A stretch of DNA of 64,000 bases from Bradyrhizobium sp. ORS 278 (lineage in GTDB: Bacteria > Pseudomonadota > Alphaproteobacteria > Rhizobiales > Xanthobacteraceae). Positions 8,398 through 16,903 of the stretch are shown piece by piece. A program made the position numbers and the translations under genes. Location of the stretch: positions 6,354,501 to 6,418,500 of the forward strand of contig NC_009445.1 of assembly GCF_000026145.1 (NCBI RefSeq). The letters are read 5' to 3'. The first letter of the stretch is position 1; every line of letters starts with the position of its first letter. Below the pieces are notes generated by a model that saw only the letters and a list, made by a program, of their open reading frames with translations, did not search any database and was not told where the DNA came from.

Positions 8398-8419
8398 GAA
8401 AGCCCCTCATGGCGAGGGG
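8398..8419 (-). terminator. Hairpin downstream of rpmJ
   Basis: On the minus strand CCCCTC/GAGGGG arms (8403-8408 and 8414-8419) with a 5-base loop are followed by CTTTCTC. Position right after the rpmJ stop suggests a weak intrinsic terminator. Confidence 0.5.
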
Positions 8420-8431
8420 GAAACTACGGGA

Positions 8432-8557
8432 TCAGCCCTGGCGCGCCTTGAAGCGGCGCTGGACCTTGTTGATCACATAGACGCGGCCCTTGCGGCGGAC
8501 CAGACGGTTGGCACGGTGGCGGCCACGCAGCGACTTCAGCGAGTTACGGACCTTCAT
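8432..8557 (-). CDS. rpmJ: 50S ribosomal protein L36 (bL36), cysteine-free form
   Basis: A 41-residue basic protein starting [18 protein letters not shown] and ending RRFKARQG, the alphaproteobacterial form of bL36. The zinc-binding Cys/His positions of the classic form are absent, so this is the zinc-independent (C-minus) type. AGGA lies six bases before ATG 8557. It is too short to appear in long-ORF lists but is unmistakable. Confidence 0.95.
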   Translation of the reverse strand: MKVRNSLKSLRGRHRANRLVRRKGRVYVINKVQRRFKARQG

Positions 8558-8778
8558 GGGACATCCTGATGCGTTTGAAAGGCCGTGTTGGACAGGCCGG
8601 AAGTGGCAAATAGGAATGGATTTCCGCTGGCGACTAGGTCGCCCGGAGTGGCCGGTTTCTAGCCACCGGCCCGGCGGATGTCAACGATTGTGGCGCCGGC
8701 TTCAACAGAGGCCGGCCGGTGGAGGAGATCGGAACTCGGCAGGCGGCCCAATTGCCGATTGCCAAATTCGTTATATGG

Positions 8779-8784
8779 TATAAT
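8779..8784 (+). promoter_or_regulatory. Candidate -10 box (TATAAT) before the amidohydrolase
   Basis: A perfect TATAAT stands in an AT-rich patch (8766-8792) inside otherwise GC-rich DNA, 40 bases before the chosen start. TTGCC-like hexamers upstream do not give ideal 17-bp spacing, so the -35 element is unclear. Confidence 0.4.
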
Positions 8785-8823
8785 CAATTTTACAAAGCCA
8801 AGAACCAACCGCCGGGAACGCCC

Positions 8824-9708
8824 ATGCCCAAGCTCGCTCTGCCCAAGATCGACGACGTCGTCGCCATCGACATCCACACCCATGCCGAGGAGCCCTGCGG
8901 CATGCATGCGGATGACGGCTACGACGATTTCCAGGCCCAGATGGCCGAGTACTTCAAGTCGCCGCACAAGCATCCGCCGACCGTGCCGGAAACCGCGGCC
9001 TATTACCGCTCCAAGAACATCGCGGCCGTGATCTTCCCGGTCGATGCCGAGCGCGAGACCGGCTTCCGCCGCTACAACAATTACGAGATGCTCGAGGTCG
9101 CCTCCGACCATCTCGATGTGCTGATCCCGTTCGTCTCCATCGACCCGCACAAGGGCAAGCTCGGCGTGCGCGAGGCGCGCAAGCTGATCGAGGAGTATGG
9201 CGTCCGCGGCTTCAAGTTTCATCCGACGATGCAGGGCTTCTACGCCAACGACCGTCTCGCCTATCCGCTCTACGAGGCGATCAATGAGGGCGGCGCGATC
9301 GCGCTGTTCCACACCGGACAGACCGGCGTCGGCTCGGGCATGCCGGGCGGCATGGGGATGCGGCTGAAATATTCGAACCCTATGTACATGGACGACGTCG
9401 CGGCCGATTTCCCCGACCTCAAGATCATCCTCGCCCACCCCTCCTTCCCCTGGCAGGAGGAGGCGCTGTCGGTCGCGACCCACAAGCCGAACGTCTACAT
9501 CGACCTGTCGGGCTGGTCGCCGAAGTACTTCCCGCCAATCCTGGTGCGCTACATCAACTCGATCCTGCAGGACAAGATGCTGTTCGGCTCCGACTGGCCC
9601 GTCATCACGCCGGACCGCTGGCTGGCCGATTTCGCCAAGCTGGAGATCCGCGAGGAGATCCGGCCGAAGGTGCTGAAGGCCAACGCCCGCAAGCTGCTCG
9701 GGATCTGA
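8824..9708 (+). CDS. Amidohydrolase 2 family metal-dependent hydrolase/decarboxylase
   Basis: 294 residues of the amidohydrolase-2 TIM barrel (ACMSD / 4-oxalomesaconate hydratase / gamma-resorcylate decarboxylase group). Metal ligands are visible in order: DIHTHAEE near residue 15, FKFHPT, a histidine in LFHTGQT, ILAHPSFPW, and the conserved aspartate in LFGSDWP. Probable role is hydrolysis or non-oxidative decarboxylation of an aromatic-derived acid in the cytoplasm. Start ATG 8824 begins MPKLALPKIDD; an in-frame ATG at 8719 lies upstream of the TATAAT box and is rejected. YbaK-like gene follows after 14 bases, likely co-transcribed. Confidence 0.8.
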   Translation: MPKLALPKIDDVVAIDIHTHAEEPCGMHADDGYDDFQAQMAEYFKSPHKHPPTVPETAAYYRSKNIAAVIFPVDAERETGFRRYNNYEMLEVASDHLDVLIPFVSIDPHKGKLGVREARKLIEEYGVRGFKFHPTMQGFYANDRLAYPLYEAINEGGAIALFHTGQTGVGSGMPGGMGMRLKYSNPMYMDDVAADFPDLKIILAHPSFPWQEEALSVATHKPNVYIDLSGWSPKYFPPILVRYINSILQDKMLFGSDWPVITPDRWLADFAKLEIREEIRPKVLKANARKLLGI

Positions 9709-9722
9709 GATCGTCAGCCAGC

Positions 9723-10190
9723 ATGAGCCTCGAATCCGTCCGCGCGTTCTTCGCCGAAAAGGCCCCCAACATCGAGGTGCTCGTCTCCGCCCATAGTTCG
9801 GCCACCGTCGCGCTCGCGGCTGAGGCCTATGGCGTCGAGCCCGCACGCATCGCCAAGACACTCTCGCTGCGTGTCGGCGACCGCGTCATCCTGATCGTCG
9901 CGGCGGGCCATGCGCGGATGGACAACAAGAAGGTCAAGGCACTGTTCGGCGGCAAGCCGAAGATGCTCGGCCTCGACGAGGTCGCCGACATCACCGGCCA
10001 CGAGGTCGGCGGGGTCTGCCCGTTCGGGCTGAAGTCGCCGCTGCCGGTGTATTGCGATCTCTCGCTGAAGGCATTCGACATCGTGGTGCCAGCGGCAGGC
10101 TCCACCCACAGCGCGGTGAAGATCACGCCGGAGCGGATGGCCGAGCTGACATCGGCCGAATGGGTCGACGTCTGCGAGGTGCAGGCCTGA
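9723..10190 (+). CDS. YbaK/EbsC-family aminoacyl-tRNA deacylase
   Basis: 155-residue single-domain protein of the YbaK/ProXp family, which removes mischarged amino acids from tRNA in trans. Visible features include KTLSLRVGDRVILIVAAG, the conserved lysine-rich stretch DNKKVKALF, and the GGVCPFGL and AGSTHSAVKI loops near the active site. It follows the amidohydrolase by 14 bases. Which tRNA it edits cannot be judged. Confidence 0.85.
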   Translation: MSLESVRAFFAEKAPNIEVLVSAHSSATVALAAEAYGVEPARIAKTLSLRVGDRVILIVAAGHARMDNKKVKALFGGKPKMLGLDEVADITGHEVGGVCPFGLKSPLPVYCDLSLKAFDIVVPAAGSTHSAVKITPERMAELTSAEWVDVCEVQA

Positions 10191-10203
10191 GCGGCGCACG
10201 CGA

Positions 10204-11112
10204 TCACCGCTTCTTTGCTTTTGCGAGCTCTTTGACCAGGAACTCCGAGAGCACCTCGACCCGCGCCGGCCGCGGGCCGCCGGGCGGCATCACCAGATGC
10301 ATCGCGCCCTCCGGCTGGCTCCAGCCCTCCAGCACAACCTCGACCTCGCCCGACGCGATGGCATCACCGACGATGAAGTCCGGCAGATCGGCGATCCCGA
10401 GCCCCGCCAGCACCGCCGGCAACAGCGCCTCGCCATTGTTGACGCGCAGCTGTCCGGCGGGGCGCACGCTCGCCGGCTCGCCCGCGGCATTGGTGTAGTG
10501 CCAGACGCCGGCCGTCGAGAGATAGGCGTAGCCGAAGCATTTGTGCTCGGCGAGATGCATCGGATGCGTCGGCCGCCCGTGGCGCTTCAGGTAGGATGGC
10601 GCAGCCACCGTGTAGCGCGGCATCGGACAGAGCCGGCGCGCGACGAGCGAGGAATCCGGCAGGCGCGCGATACGCAAAGCGAGGTCGAAACCCTCGCCGA
10701 TCAGGTCGACGGTGGCATCACTCATATGCAGGTCGATCGAGACCTCGGGGTACTGCTCCAGGAAGGCCGGCAGCAGCGGAGCGATCTTCTTGACGCCGAA
10801 GGTCATCGGCACCGCGAAGCGCACCAGGCCCCGCGGCGTCAATGACTGCGCCAGCGCCTCGGTCTCCGCGGCCTCGCCATCGGCGAGCAGCTGTGCCGCA
10901 CGCTCGGAGAGGCGCTGGCCGGCATCGGTCAGCGCCAGCCGCCGCGACGTCCGGTTGAACAGCCGCGTGCCCAGGCGCTCCTCGAGCCGGCTGACCGCCT
11001 TCGAGACCGAGGCTTTGGAGAGGCTCAGCTCCTGCGCAGCTCCGGCAAACGAGCGCAGCTCGACGACCTTGGCGAAGATCGCCATCGCCTCGAAATCCGG
11101 AAGTCGCGCCAT
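10204..11112 (-). CDS. LysR-family transcriptional regulator
   Basis: 302 residues: N-terminal winged HTH (residues 5-65; SFAGAAQELSLSKASVSKAVSRLEERLGTRLFNRTSRR) and a LysR substrate-binding domain with DLHMSDATVDLIGEGFDLALRI. Divergent from the pirin-wrbA pair, the usual layout for a regulator of that unit, which it probably activates or represses in response to quinones or electrophiles. ATG 11112 gives the standard N-terminus; a TTG nine codons upstream is less likely. Confidence 0.88.
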   Translation of the reverse strand: MARLPDFEAMAIFAKVVELRSFAGAAQELSLSKASVSKAVSRLEERLGTRLFNRTSRRLALTDAGQRLSERAAQLLADGEAAETEALAQSLTPRGLVRFAVPMTFGVKKIAPLLPAFLEQYPEVSIDLHMSDATVDLIGEGFDLALRIARLPDSSLVARRLCPMPRYTVAAPSYLKRHGRPTHPMHLAEHKCFGYAYLSTAGVWHYTNAAGEPASVRPAGQLRVNNGEALLPAVLAGLGIADLPDFIVGDAIASGEVEVVLEGWSQPEGAMHLVMPPGGPRPARVEVLSEFLVKELAKAKKR

Positions 11113-11132
11113 CGACTCAAATCTCGTTTTTG

Positions 11133-11147
11133 GAAACAATAGGTTTC
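11133..11147. promoter_or_regulatory. Candidate LysR operator in the divergent promoter region
   Basis: GAAAC-N5-GTTTC is a perfect 5-bp inverted repeat in the only AT-rich segment between the LysR gene and pirin, followed by a second GTTTC at 11152 and a TATATACT box at 11161-11168. Its size fits a LysR T-N11-A site. Confidence 0.5.
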
Positions 11148-11239
11148 AACAGTTTCTATTTATATACTCCGACCGCTCCCTTATTCCAATGCCCAACGCG
11201 ACGCGGCCAGTCCGCCGTTGCAACCTGAGGAGCAGACCC

Positions 11240-11938
11240 ATGATCGAACTCAAGCCCTTTGCGGCGCTGGGCGGCGCCGACCACGGCTGGCTGAAGGCCA
11301 GGCACCACTTCTCTTTCGCGAGCTATTACGACCCCAGCAACATGGGCCATGGCGCGCTGCGCGTCTGGAACGACGACGAGATCGCGCCGAACACCGGCTT
11401 CCCGGCGCATCCCCATCGCAACATGGAAATCATCACCTATGTCCGTGAAGGCGCGATCACGCACCAGGACAGCCTCGGCAACAAGGGCCGCACCGAAGCC
11501 GGCGACGTTCAGGTGATGAGCGCAGGCAGCGGCATCCGCCACTCCGAATACAATCTCGAGCCGACCACGACGCGAATTTTCCAGATCTGGATCGAGCCGA
11601 CCACCGATGGCGGCCAGCCCACCTGGGGCGCCAAGCCGTTCCCGAAGTCCGACCGCTCCGGCAAGCTGGTCACGCTCGCCTCGGGATTCGCTGATGACGC
11701 CGATGCGCTGCCGATCCGCGCCAAGGCGCGCGTGCTCGGCACCACGCTGAGGGCCGGCGAAACCGCCGAATACAGTGCCGACAAAGCGCGGCATATCTAT
11801 CTCGTGCCCGCCGCCGGCAGCGTCGAAGTCAACGGCGTCCGAGTCAACGCCCGGGACGGCGCCGCCATCCGCGACGAGGCCACGCTCAAGATCACCGCGC
11901 TCGAGGATTCCGAGCTGGTGCTGGTGGACGCCGCTTAA
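11240..11938 (+). CDS. Pirin-family bicupin (YhhW-type)
   Basis: 232-residue pirin. The four metal ligands of the YhhW/quercetinase group are at the expected numbers: His57 and His59 (AHPHRNME), His101 and Glu103 (GIRHSE). These bind one iron or similar metal; relatives oxidise quercetin-like flavonoids or sense redox state. GAGGAG lies eight bases before ATG 11240. wrbA follows after 36 bases, so the pair is probably an operon under the divergent LysR. Confidence 0.9.
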   Translation: MIELKPFAALGGADHGWLKARHHFSFASYYDPSNMGHGALRVWNDDEIAPNTGFPAHPHRNMEIITYVREGAITHQDSLGNKGRTEAGDVQVMSAGSGIRHSEYNLEPTTTRIFQIWIEPTTDGGQPTWGAKPFPKSDRSGKLVTLASGFADDADALPIRAKARVLGTTLRAGETAEYSADKARHIYLVPAAGSVEVNGVRVNARDGAAIRDEATLKITALEDSELVLVDAA

Positions 11939-11974
11939 CCGCTTCTTTTCAGCTTCATACCCACGGAGACTGCC

Positions 11975-12574
11975 ATGACCAAGGTTCTCGTCCTCTACTA
12001 CTCCGCCTATGGCCACATCGAAGCGATGGCCAATGCCGTCGCCGAAGGCGCCCGCGAGGCCGGCGCCACCGTCGACATCAAGCGCGTGCCGGAGCTCGTG
12101 CCGGACGACGTCGCCAAGGCCTCGTACTACAAGCTGGACCAGGCCGCGCCGATCGCCAAGATCGAGGAGCTCGCCGACTACGACGCGATCATCGTTGGCA
12201 CCGGCACACGCTTCGGCCGCATGGCCTCGCAGATGGCCAATTTCCTCGACCAGGCCGGCGGCCTCTGGGCCAAGGGTGCGCTGAACGGCAAGGTCGGCGG
12301 TGCCTTCACTTCGACCGCGACCCAGCATGGCGGCCAGGAGACCACGCTGTTCACGATCATCACCAACCTGCTGCACTTCGGCATGACCATCGTCGGCCTC
12401 AACTACGGCTTTGCCGGCCAGATGAAGCTCGACGAGGTCACCGGCGGCTCGCCTTACGGCGCGACCACGATCACCGGCGGCGATGGCAGCCGGCAGCCGA
12501 GCGAGAACGAACTGGCGGGGGCGCGCTATCAGGGGCGCGTGATCGCCGAAACCGCAAAGAAGCTGCATGGCTGA
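11975..12574 (+). CDS. wrbA: NAD(P)H:quinone oxidoreductase WrbA
   Basis: 199-residue flavodoxin-fold FMN enzyme that reduces quinones by two electrons and so avoids semiquinone radicals. The FMN-phosphate loop reads [12 protein letters not shown] (residues 8-19), and the family signatures [17 protein letters not shown] and [13 protein letters not shown] are intact. CGGAGA precedes the ATG. With pirin and LysR it forms a compact quinone/flavonoid redox unit. Confidence 0.95.
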   Translation: MTKVLVLYYSAYGHIEAMANAVAEGAREAGATVDIKRVPELVPDDVAKASYYKLDQAAPIAKIEELADYDAIIVGTGTRFGRMASQMANFLDQAGGLWAKGALNGKVGGAFTSTATQHGGQETTLFTIITNLLHFGMTIVGLNYGFAGQMKLDEVTGGSPYGATTITGGDGSRQPSENELAGARYQGRVIAETAKKLHG

Positions 12575-12581
12575 TGCGACC

Positions 12582-12614
12582 GGGGCGGCACTTCTGGCTT
12601 CGAAGTGCCGCCCC
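12582..12614 (+). terminator. Perfect 13-bp-arm hairpin after wrbA
   Basis: GGGGCGGCACTTC (12582-12594) pairs perfectly with GAAGTGCCGCCCC (12602-12614) over a 7-base loop, eight bases after the wrbA stop. There is no T-run, so it may end transcription with help or protect the mRNA 3' end. Confidence 0.6.
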
Positions 12615-12645
12615 ATCTCATCGAAAGAAAGTCGTGGAGTCCGCA

Positions 12646-12804
12646 ATGCCCGCCATGCTTGAACTGGTGACGCTGGCCCGGCTGGCCCGCCATCCCCTGC
12701 AGATGATGGCGCGCCATTGGTACTGCAAGGGCCTCTATCGCGCGAGCCGAGGCCAGCGCCGCTGCCCGGAATGCGCGGCCGCCAAAGCCGCTACAGCGGC
12801 TTGA
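12646..12804 (+). CDS. Small basic protein, 52 residues, CPEC motif
   Basis: ATG 12646 follows GTGGAG. The product is short and basic (LARLARHPLQMMARHWYCKG) with a single CPEC near the C-terminus. It overlaps the 3' end of the convergent DUF1080 gene by 14 bases. Coding potential rests on the ribosome binding site and position after the wrbA hairpin; function unknown. Confidence 0.4.
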   Translation: MPAMLELVTLARLARHPLQMMARHWYCKGLYRASRGQRRCPECAAAKAATAA

Positions 12805-13390
12805 TCTGCACCTTCTTGAACTTCACGATGCCGGAGCCGTATTGCAGGGCGATGGGACCTGCCGCGTGCTTGCTGTCATCGACATCGGCGGTCTTCTCGC
12901 CGTTGAAGATCACGGTCAGCCGTGTGCCCTTGGCGGTGATCTCATATGTATTCCACTTGCCGCCGGCCTTCGGCATCGGATCGACCTTCGAGACGTCCAC
13001 GATCGCGCCGGTGCCGTATTTCGGGTCGGGCCGCTTGTCGAAGATGTTGACCTCGTAGCAGATGTTGGAGTCGATCTTGTCCGCCTGGTCGCAACGGATG
13101 AAGATGCCGCTGTTGGCGGCATCGTCGACCCAGAACTCGGCCTTGATCTGGAAATCCTTGTAGCTGGTCTTGGTCACCAGATAGGACGGATCCTTGCCAT
13201 CGAGCTTGTCGGCCATCAGCGCGCCGTCCTTGGCCTCCCAATTGGCCTTCCCGACCTCGGTGAACTCCACCTTCTTGTCGCCGTCGACCAGAGTGACCCA
13301 GCCGTCATCGGCCGATGCCGCCCGGATCATCGTCAACGCAGCGCCCGTCATCACCACACCAGCCGCGAGCACGCCCCAGCATTTACGCAT
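12791..13390 (-). CDS. Secreted DUF1080 (3-keto-disaccharide hydrolase-like) protein
   Basis: 199 residues: signal peptide (to about ASADD), then one DUF1080 beta-sandwich of the concanavalin-like lectin/glucanase fold, with WEAKDGALMADK, FQIKAEFWVDDAANSGIFIRC and GPIALQYGSGIVKFKKVQI. Members bind or hydrolyse (3-keto-)glycosides in the periplasm. Start ATG 13390 lies six bases after GGAGG. It stands alone, so its substrate is unknown. Confidence 0.85.
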   Translation of the reverse strand: MRKCWGVLAAGVVMTGAALTMIRAASADDGWVTLVDGDKKVEFTEVGKANWEAKDGALMADKLDGKDPSYLVTKTSYKDFQIKAEFWVDDAANSGIFIRCDQADKIDSNICYEVNIFDKRPDPKYGTGAIVDVSKVDPMPKAGGKWNTYEITAKGTRLTVIFNGEKTADVDDSKHAAGPIALQYGSGIVKFKKVQIKPL

Positions 13391-13483
13391 CGAAACTCCT
13401 CCCTGCATTCTTGTGTTGCTCCGCCACGATAGCAAAGCGCCGGACAATGCAAACGAGTTTCGATGCTGCACCTGCTCTCTCAA

Positions 13484-14344
13484 CTACACCGCCGTGGCAC
13501 GCGCAAAATCGACATAGATCTCGCGCAGCCGCGTCGCCACCGGCCCCACCTTGCCGTCGCCGACCGGCTTGCCGTCGATCGTGACCACCGGCTGCACGAA
13601 CGAGCTGGCGCTGGTGATGAAGGCTTCCTTGGCGGCGAGCGCCTCTTCGACCGTGAACAGCCGCTCCTCGACCTTGAGCTGGCGCTCCTCGGCGAGCTTG
13701 ACAACCGCCTTGCGGGTGCAGCCCGGCAGGATGGCGTTCGAGTTCGGCCGGGTGACGATGACATCGTCCTGGGTCAGGATGAAGGTCGACGACGAGCCGC
13801 CCTCGGTGACATGGCCGTCCTCCACCATCCAGGCCTCGCTGGCGCCGGCGGCTGCCGCCGCCTGCTTCGCCAGCACCTGTGCGAGCAGCGCGACGCTCTT
13901 GATGTCGCGGCGTGCCCAGCGGATGTCGGGGACGGTAATGACGCCGATGCCGGTCTTGGCCGAGGGCGCATCGACGATGTTCTTCGCCGTGACGAACATC
14001 ACCAGGGTCGGCTTGACGTCACCCTTGGGGAACGGGAAGTCGCGGCCCTTGTCGGCGCCGCGGGTGACCTGGAGGTAGACCATGCCCTGGTCGAGTTGGT
14101 TGCGCGCGACCAGCTCTTTTTGCAGTTCCTCGATGCGCGACAGACTCTCCGGCAGCGCGAGGCCGATCTCGCCGACGGAGCGTTCCAGGCGGGCGAGATG
14201 GGACTCGCTGTCGACCAGCTTGCCGTCGAGCACGGCGGCGACTTCATAGATGCCGTCGGCGAACAGGAAGCCGCGATCGAGCACCGAGACCTTGGCCTCG
14301 GAGAGCGGCACAAAGGTGCCGTTGACGTAAGCGATCGGGTCCAA
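13484..14344 (-). CDS. dat: D-amino-acid aminotransferase (class IV PLP enzyme)
   Basis: 286 residues, fold type IV aminotransferase, transferring the amino group between D-amino acids such as D-alanine and 2-oxoglutarate. RGFLFADGIYEV near residue 25, the PLP lysine in RRDIKSVALL (about residue 146), and EGGSSSTFIL are typical. The start is a TTG at 14344: AAGGAG lies eight bases upstream, and no ATG fits the N-terminus DPIAYVNGTFVPL. Branched-chain aminotransferase or ADC lyase relatives are less likely. Confidence 0.85.
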   Translation of the reverse strand: MDPIAYVNGTFVPLSEAKVSVLDRGFLFADGIYEVAAVLDGKLVDSESHLARLERSVGEIGLALPESLSRIEELQKELVARNQLDQGMVYLQVTRGADKGRDFPFPKGDVKPTLVMFVTAKNIVDAPSAKTGIGVITVPDIRWARRDIKSVALLAQVLAKQAAAAAGASEAWMVEDGHVTEGGSSSTFILTQDDVIVTRPNSNAILPGCTRKAVVKLAEERQLKVEERLFTVEEALAAKEAFITSASSFVQPVVTIDGKPVGDGKVGPVATRLREIYVDFARATAV

Positions 14345-14367
14345 GGTAACTTCTCCTTATGTACGAA

Positions 14368-14384
14368 GTGTACGACGAGTACAC
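14368..14384. promoter_or_regulatory. Palindrome GTGTAC-N5-GTACAC upstream of dat
   Basis: Perfect 6-bp arms separated by five bases, centred about 32 bases before the dat start codon; another GTAC lies at 14361. Size and place fit an operator for a dimeric regulator, none of which is encoded next door. Confidence 0.45.
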
Positions 14385-14387
14385 CGC

Positions 14388-14570
14388 TCTCTCTTCACCT
14401 CTCCCCGCTCTTGTCCGCCGTAGCTCGAAGAGCGAAGGCGGATGCGGGGAGAGGTCGGATCGCATCGTCAGATGCGATCCGGGTGAGGGGGTACAGGTCT
14501 CACGGCATGCACCTCCCGTGCGGCTGCCCCTCACCCCAACCCTCTCCCCGTGAAGAACGGGGAGAGGGAG
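14388..14570. repeat. Palindromic repeat block between dat and gltL
   Basis: Contains nested arms CCTCTCCCCGC / GCGGGGAGAGG, GATCGCATC / GATGCGATC and CCCTCTCCCCG / CGGGGAGAGGG. It belongs to the palindromic intergenic repeats of this genome type; the last hairpin lies downstream of gltL on the minus strand and could end that operon. Confidence 0.65.
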
Positions 14571-14612
14571 CTGACCGCCGTCGGCGCGACAGCTCGCGTA
14601 GAACCCCAAAAA

Positions 14613-15344
14613 TCAGTGCGACAGGATCTTCGACAAGAACTGCTGCGCGCGCTCGCTGCGGGGTTGGCCGAAGAAGTCTTCCTTCTTGGCGTCCTCGACG
14701 ATCTCGCCGCGGTCCATGAAGATGACGCGGTGGGCGACTTTCCTGGCAAAACCCATCTCGTGGGTGACGACCATCATGGTCATGCCCTCGCGAGCGAGGT
14801 CGACCATGACGTCGAGCACCTCGCTGATCATCTCCGGGTCGAGCGCCGAGGTCGGCTCGTCGAACAGCATCGCGATCGGGTCCATCGCGAGCGCGCGTGC
14901 AATGGCGACGCGCTGCTGCTGGCCGCCGGACAGCTGCGCCGGAAACTTCTCCGCCTGCTCCTTCAGCCCGACGCGCTCGAGAAGCTTCCGGCCCTTGGCG
15001 ATCGCTTCCTCGCGGCCGCGCCCCAGCACCTTCTGCTGGGCGAGGCAGAGATTCTCGATGATCGTCAAATGCGGAAACAGCTCGAAGTGCTGGAATACCA
15101 TGCCGACGCGCGAGCGCAGCTTCGGCAGGTTGGTCTTGGGATCATTGACCTTGAGGCCGTCGATCGTGATCGTGCCGTCCTGGAACGGCTCCAGCGCGTT
15201 GACGCATTTGATCAGGGTCGACTTGCCCGAGCCCGAGGGGCCGCAGACCACCACGACCTCGCCCTTGGCGACGGACGTGGTGCAGTCCTTCAGCACCTGG
15301 AAGGTCGGGCTGTACCATTTGTTGACGTGGCTGATTTCGATCAT
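14613..15344 (-). CDS. gltL: Glutamate/aspartate ABC transporter ATPase
   Basis: 243-residue ATPase of polar amino-acid uptake systems. Walker [10 protein letters not shown] (about residues 35-43), Q-loop QHFELFPH, signature LSGGQQQR, Walker [13 protein letters not shown] and the switch histidine in VTHEMGF are intact. It is the last gene of the gltIJKL run, nine bases after gltK, and powers the GltJK permease at the inner membrane. Confidence 0.93.
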   Translation of the reverse strand: MIEISHVNKWYSPTFQVLKDCTTSVAKGEVVVVCGPSGSGKSTLIKCVNALEPFQDGTITIDGLKVNDPKTNLPKLRSRVGMVFQHFELFPHLTIIENLCLAQQKVLGRGREEAIAKGRKLLERVGLKEQAEKFPAQLSGGQQQRVAIARALAMDPIAMLFDEPTSALDPEMISEVLDVMVDLAREGMTMMVVTHEMGFARKVAHRVIFMDRGEIVEDAKKEDFFGQPRSERAQQFLSKILSH

Positions 15345-15353
15345 GGGAGCCGA

Positions 15354-16046
15354 CTACCTGATGATGGCGATGCGCGACTGCAGGCGGCGGACGCCGTAGG
15401 ACGCGATGCAGGAGATGGTGAAGTAGACCAATGCGGCGAACAGGTACATCTCGACCAGCCGGCCGTCGCGCTGCGCCACCTTCGACGCCGCGCCGAGGAA
15501 GTCCGGGATCGAGAGCACGTAGACCAGCGAGGTGTCCTGGAACAGCACGATTGTCTGGGTCAGCAGCACCGGCAGCATGTTGCGGAACGCTTGCGGCAGC
15601 ACGACGTAGCGCATGGTCTGCGCGTAAGTGAGGCCGAGCGCCGAGGCCGCGGCCGGCTGTCCCCGCGAGATCGACTGGATGCCGGCCCGCATGATCTCGG
15701 AGAAATACGCCGCCTCGAACATGATGAAGGTGATCAAGGACGAGGCGAAGGCGCCGACCTTGATCGGCCTGGACGAGCCGGTGATCCACTGCCCGATATA
15801 GGGGACCAGGAAGTAGAACCAGAAGATCACCAGCACCAGCGGCAGCGAGCGCATGAAGTCGACATAGAGCCCGGCGATCCAGCCCATCACGCGATAGCCC
15901 GACAGCCGCATCATCGCGATCAAGGTGCCGAACACGAGACCGCCGAACGCCGACAGCGCGGTCAGCGTCAGCGTGAAAGTCATGCCGTCGATGAACAGGT
16001 AGCTCAGCGAGCGGCGGATGACGTCGAAGTCGAAATTGGCCAGCAT
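15354..16046 (-). CDS. gltK: Glutamate/aspartate ABC transporter permease
   Basis: 230-residue HisM-type permease with about five TM helices and the EAA-like loop EIMRAGIQSISRGQPAAASALGL that contacts the ATPase. The start codon is one base after the gltJ stop, which implies translational coupling. It pairs with GltJ to form the channel. Confidence 0.9.
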   Translation of the reverse strand: MLANFDFDVIRRSLSYLFIDGMTFTLTLTALSAFGGLVFGTLIAMMRLSGYRVMGWIAGLYVDFMRSLPLVLVIFWFYFLVPYIGQWITGSSRPIKVGAFASSLITFIMFEAAYFSEIMRAGIQSISRGQPAAASALGLTYAQTMRYVVLPQAFRNMLPVLLTQTIVLFQDTSLVYVLSIPDFLGAASKVAQRDGRLVEMYLFAALVYFTISCIASYGVRRLQSRIAIIR

Positions 16047-16047
16047 C

Positions 16048-16779
16048 TCATTTGCCCGTGATGTAGCCAGGGATCGCCACCGCGCGCTCCAGCAGGCGCA
16101 TGCCGATCACGACGATGATGTTGATGACGAGATACATCAGGGTCGCCGCGCTGAACGCCTCGAACACCTGGAAGGAGAATTCCTGCATCGCGCGCGCCGC
16201 GCCGGTCAGCTCGATCAAGCCGATGGTGATGGCCACCGCGCTGTTCTTGACGGTGTTGAGGAACTCCGACGTCAGCGGCGGCAGGATGATGCGGAAGGCC
16301 ATTGGCAGCAGCACATAGCGATAGACCTGCAAGGTGGTCAGCCCCAGCGCGGTCGCGGCCATCTTCTGTCCGCGCGGCAGCGATCCGATACCGGCCGCCA
16401 GCTGCACCGCGACGCGCGCCGACATGAACAGGCCGATGCCGACCGCGGCTGTAAAGAACGGCGCATTCGGCATCTGCTTCAGCCACAGGCCGGCGGCGCG
16501 CGGCAACAGCTCCGGCAGCACGAAGAACCACAGGAACAGCTGCACCAGCAGCGGCATGTTGCGGAAGAATTCGACGTAGAGGAAGCCGATCCAGCCCGCG
16601 AGCTTCGACGGCAGCGAGCGCAGGATGCCGACGATCGTGCCGAAGATCAGCGCGATCAACCAGGCCGACAGCGAGGTCACGATCGTGACCTTCAGCCCCG
16701 CCAGCAGCATGTCGAAATAGGTGCCGGCCCCGGTCGGGTTCGGCTCCAGGAAGATGTGCCAGTTCCAGGTGTAGTTCAC
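16048..16779 (-). CDS. gltJ: Glutamate/aspartate ABC transporter permease
   Basis: 243 residues if started at the GTG 16779 (NYTWNWHIFL), which has AGGA seven bases upstream and gives the family N-terminus. A longer form from GTG 16833 is possible. Several TM helices and the loop VAVQLAAGIGSLPRGQKMAATALGL are seen. NMPLLVQLFLWFF is the conserved membrane-entry segment. Confidence 0.9.
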   Translation of the reverse strand: MNYTWNWHIFLEPNPTGAGTYFDMLLAGLKVTIVTSLSAWLIALIFGTIVGILRSLPSKLAGWIGFLYVEFFRNMPLLVQLFLWFFVLPELLPRAAGLWLKQMPNAPFFTAAVGIGLFMSARVAVQLAAGIGSLPRGQKMAATALGLTTLQVYRYVLLPMAFRIILPPLTSEFLNTVKNSAVAITIGLIELTGAARAMQEFSFQVFEAFSAATLMYLVINIIVVIGMRLLERAVAIPGYITGK

Positions 16780-16840
16780 GGGGTTGTCCTGAGGAAAAAC
16801 TGACTCGTTAGCCGGATCACGGGACGTCGCCACGAGCGAC

Positions 16841-16879
16841 GCTGCGCTCCACTCCCCGCAAGGGGGAGGGGCGCAGCGA
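16841..16879. repeat. Hairpin between gltI and gltJ
   Basis: CTGCGCTCC...CCCC and GGGG...GCGCAG arms form a GC-rich stem in the 124-base gap between the binding-protein gene and the permease genes. Such hairpins often stabilise the upstream binding-protein mRNA and lower downstream expression. Confidence 0.5.
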
Positions 16880-16903
16880 GTTTGCCGCGGGAGTTGGCCT
16901 AAC

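Noticed and set aside
14550..16061. Long plus-strand frame opposite gltL/gltK, and similar long frames opposite wrbA, the binding protein at 29.5 kb, the RND pump and the polyamine operon
   Set aside because: All lie antisense to genes with clear motifs and encode repetitive His/Arg/Asp-rich sequence without family resemblance.
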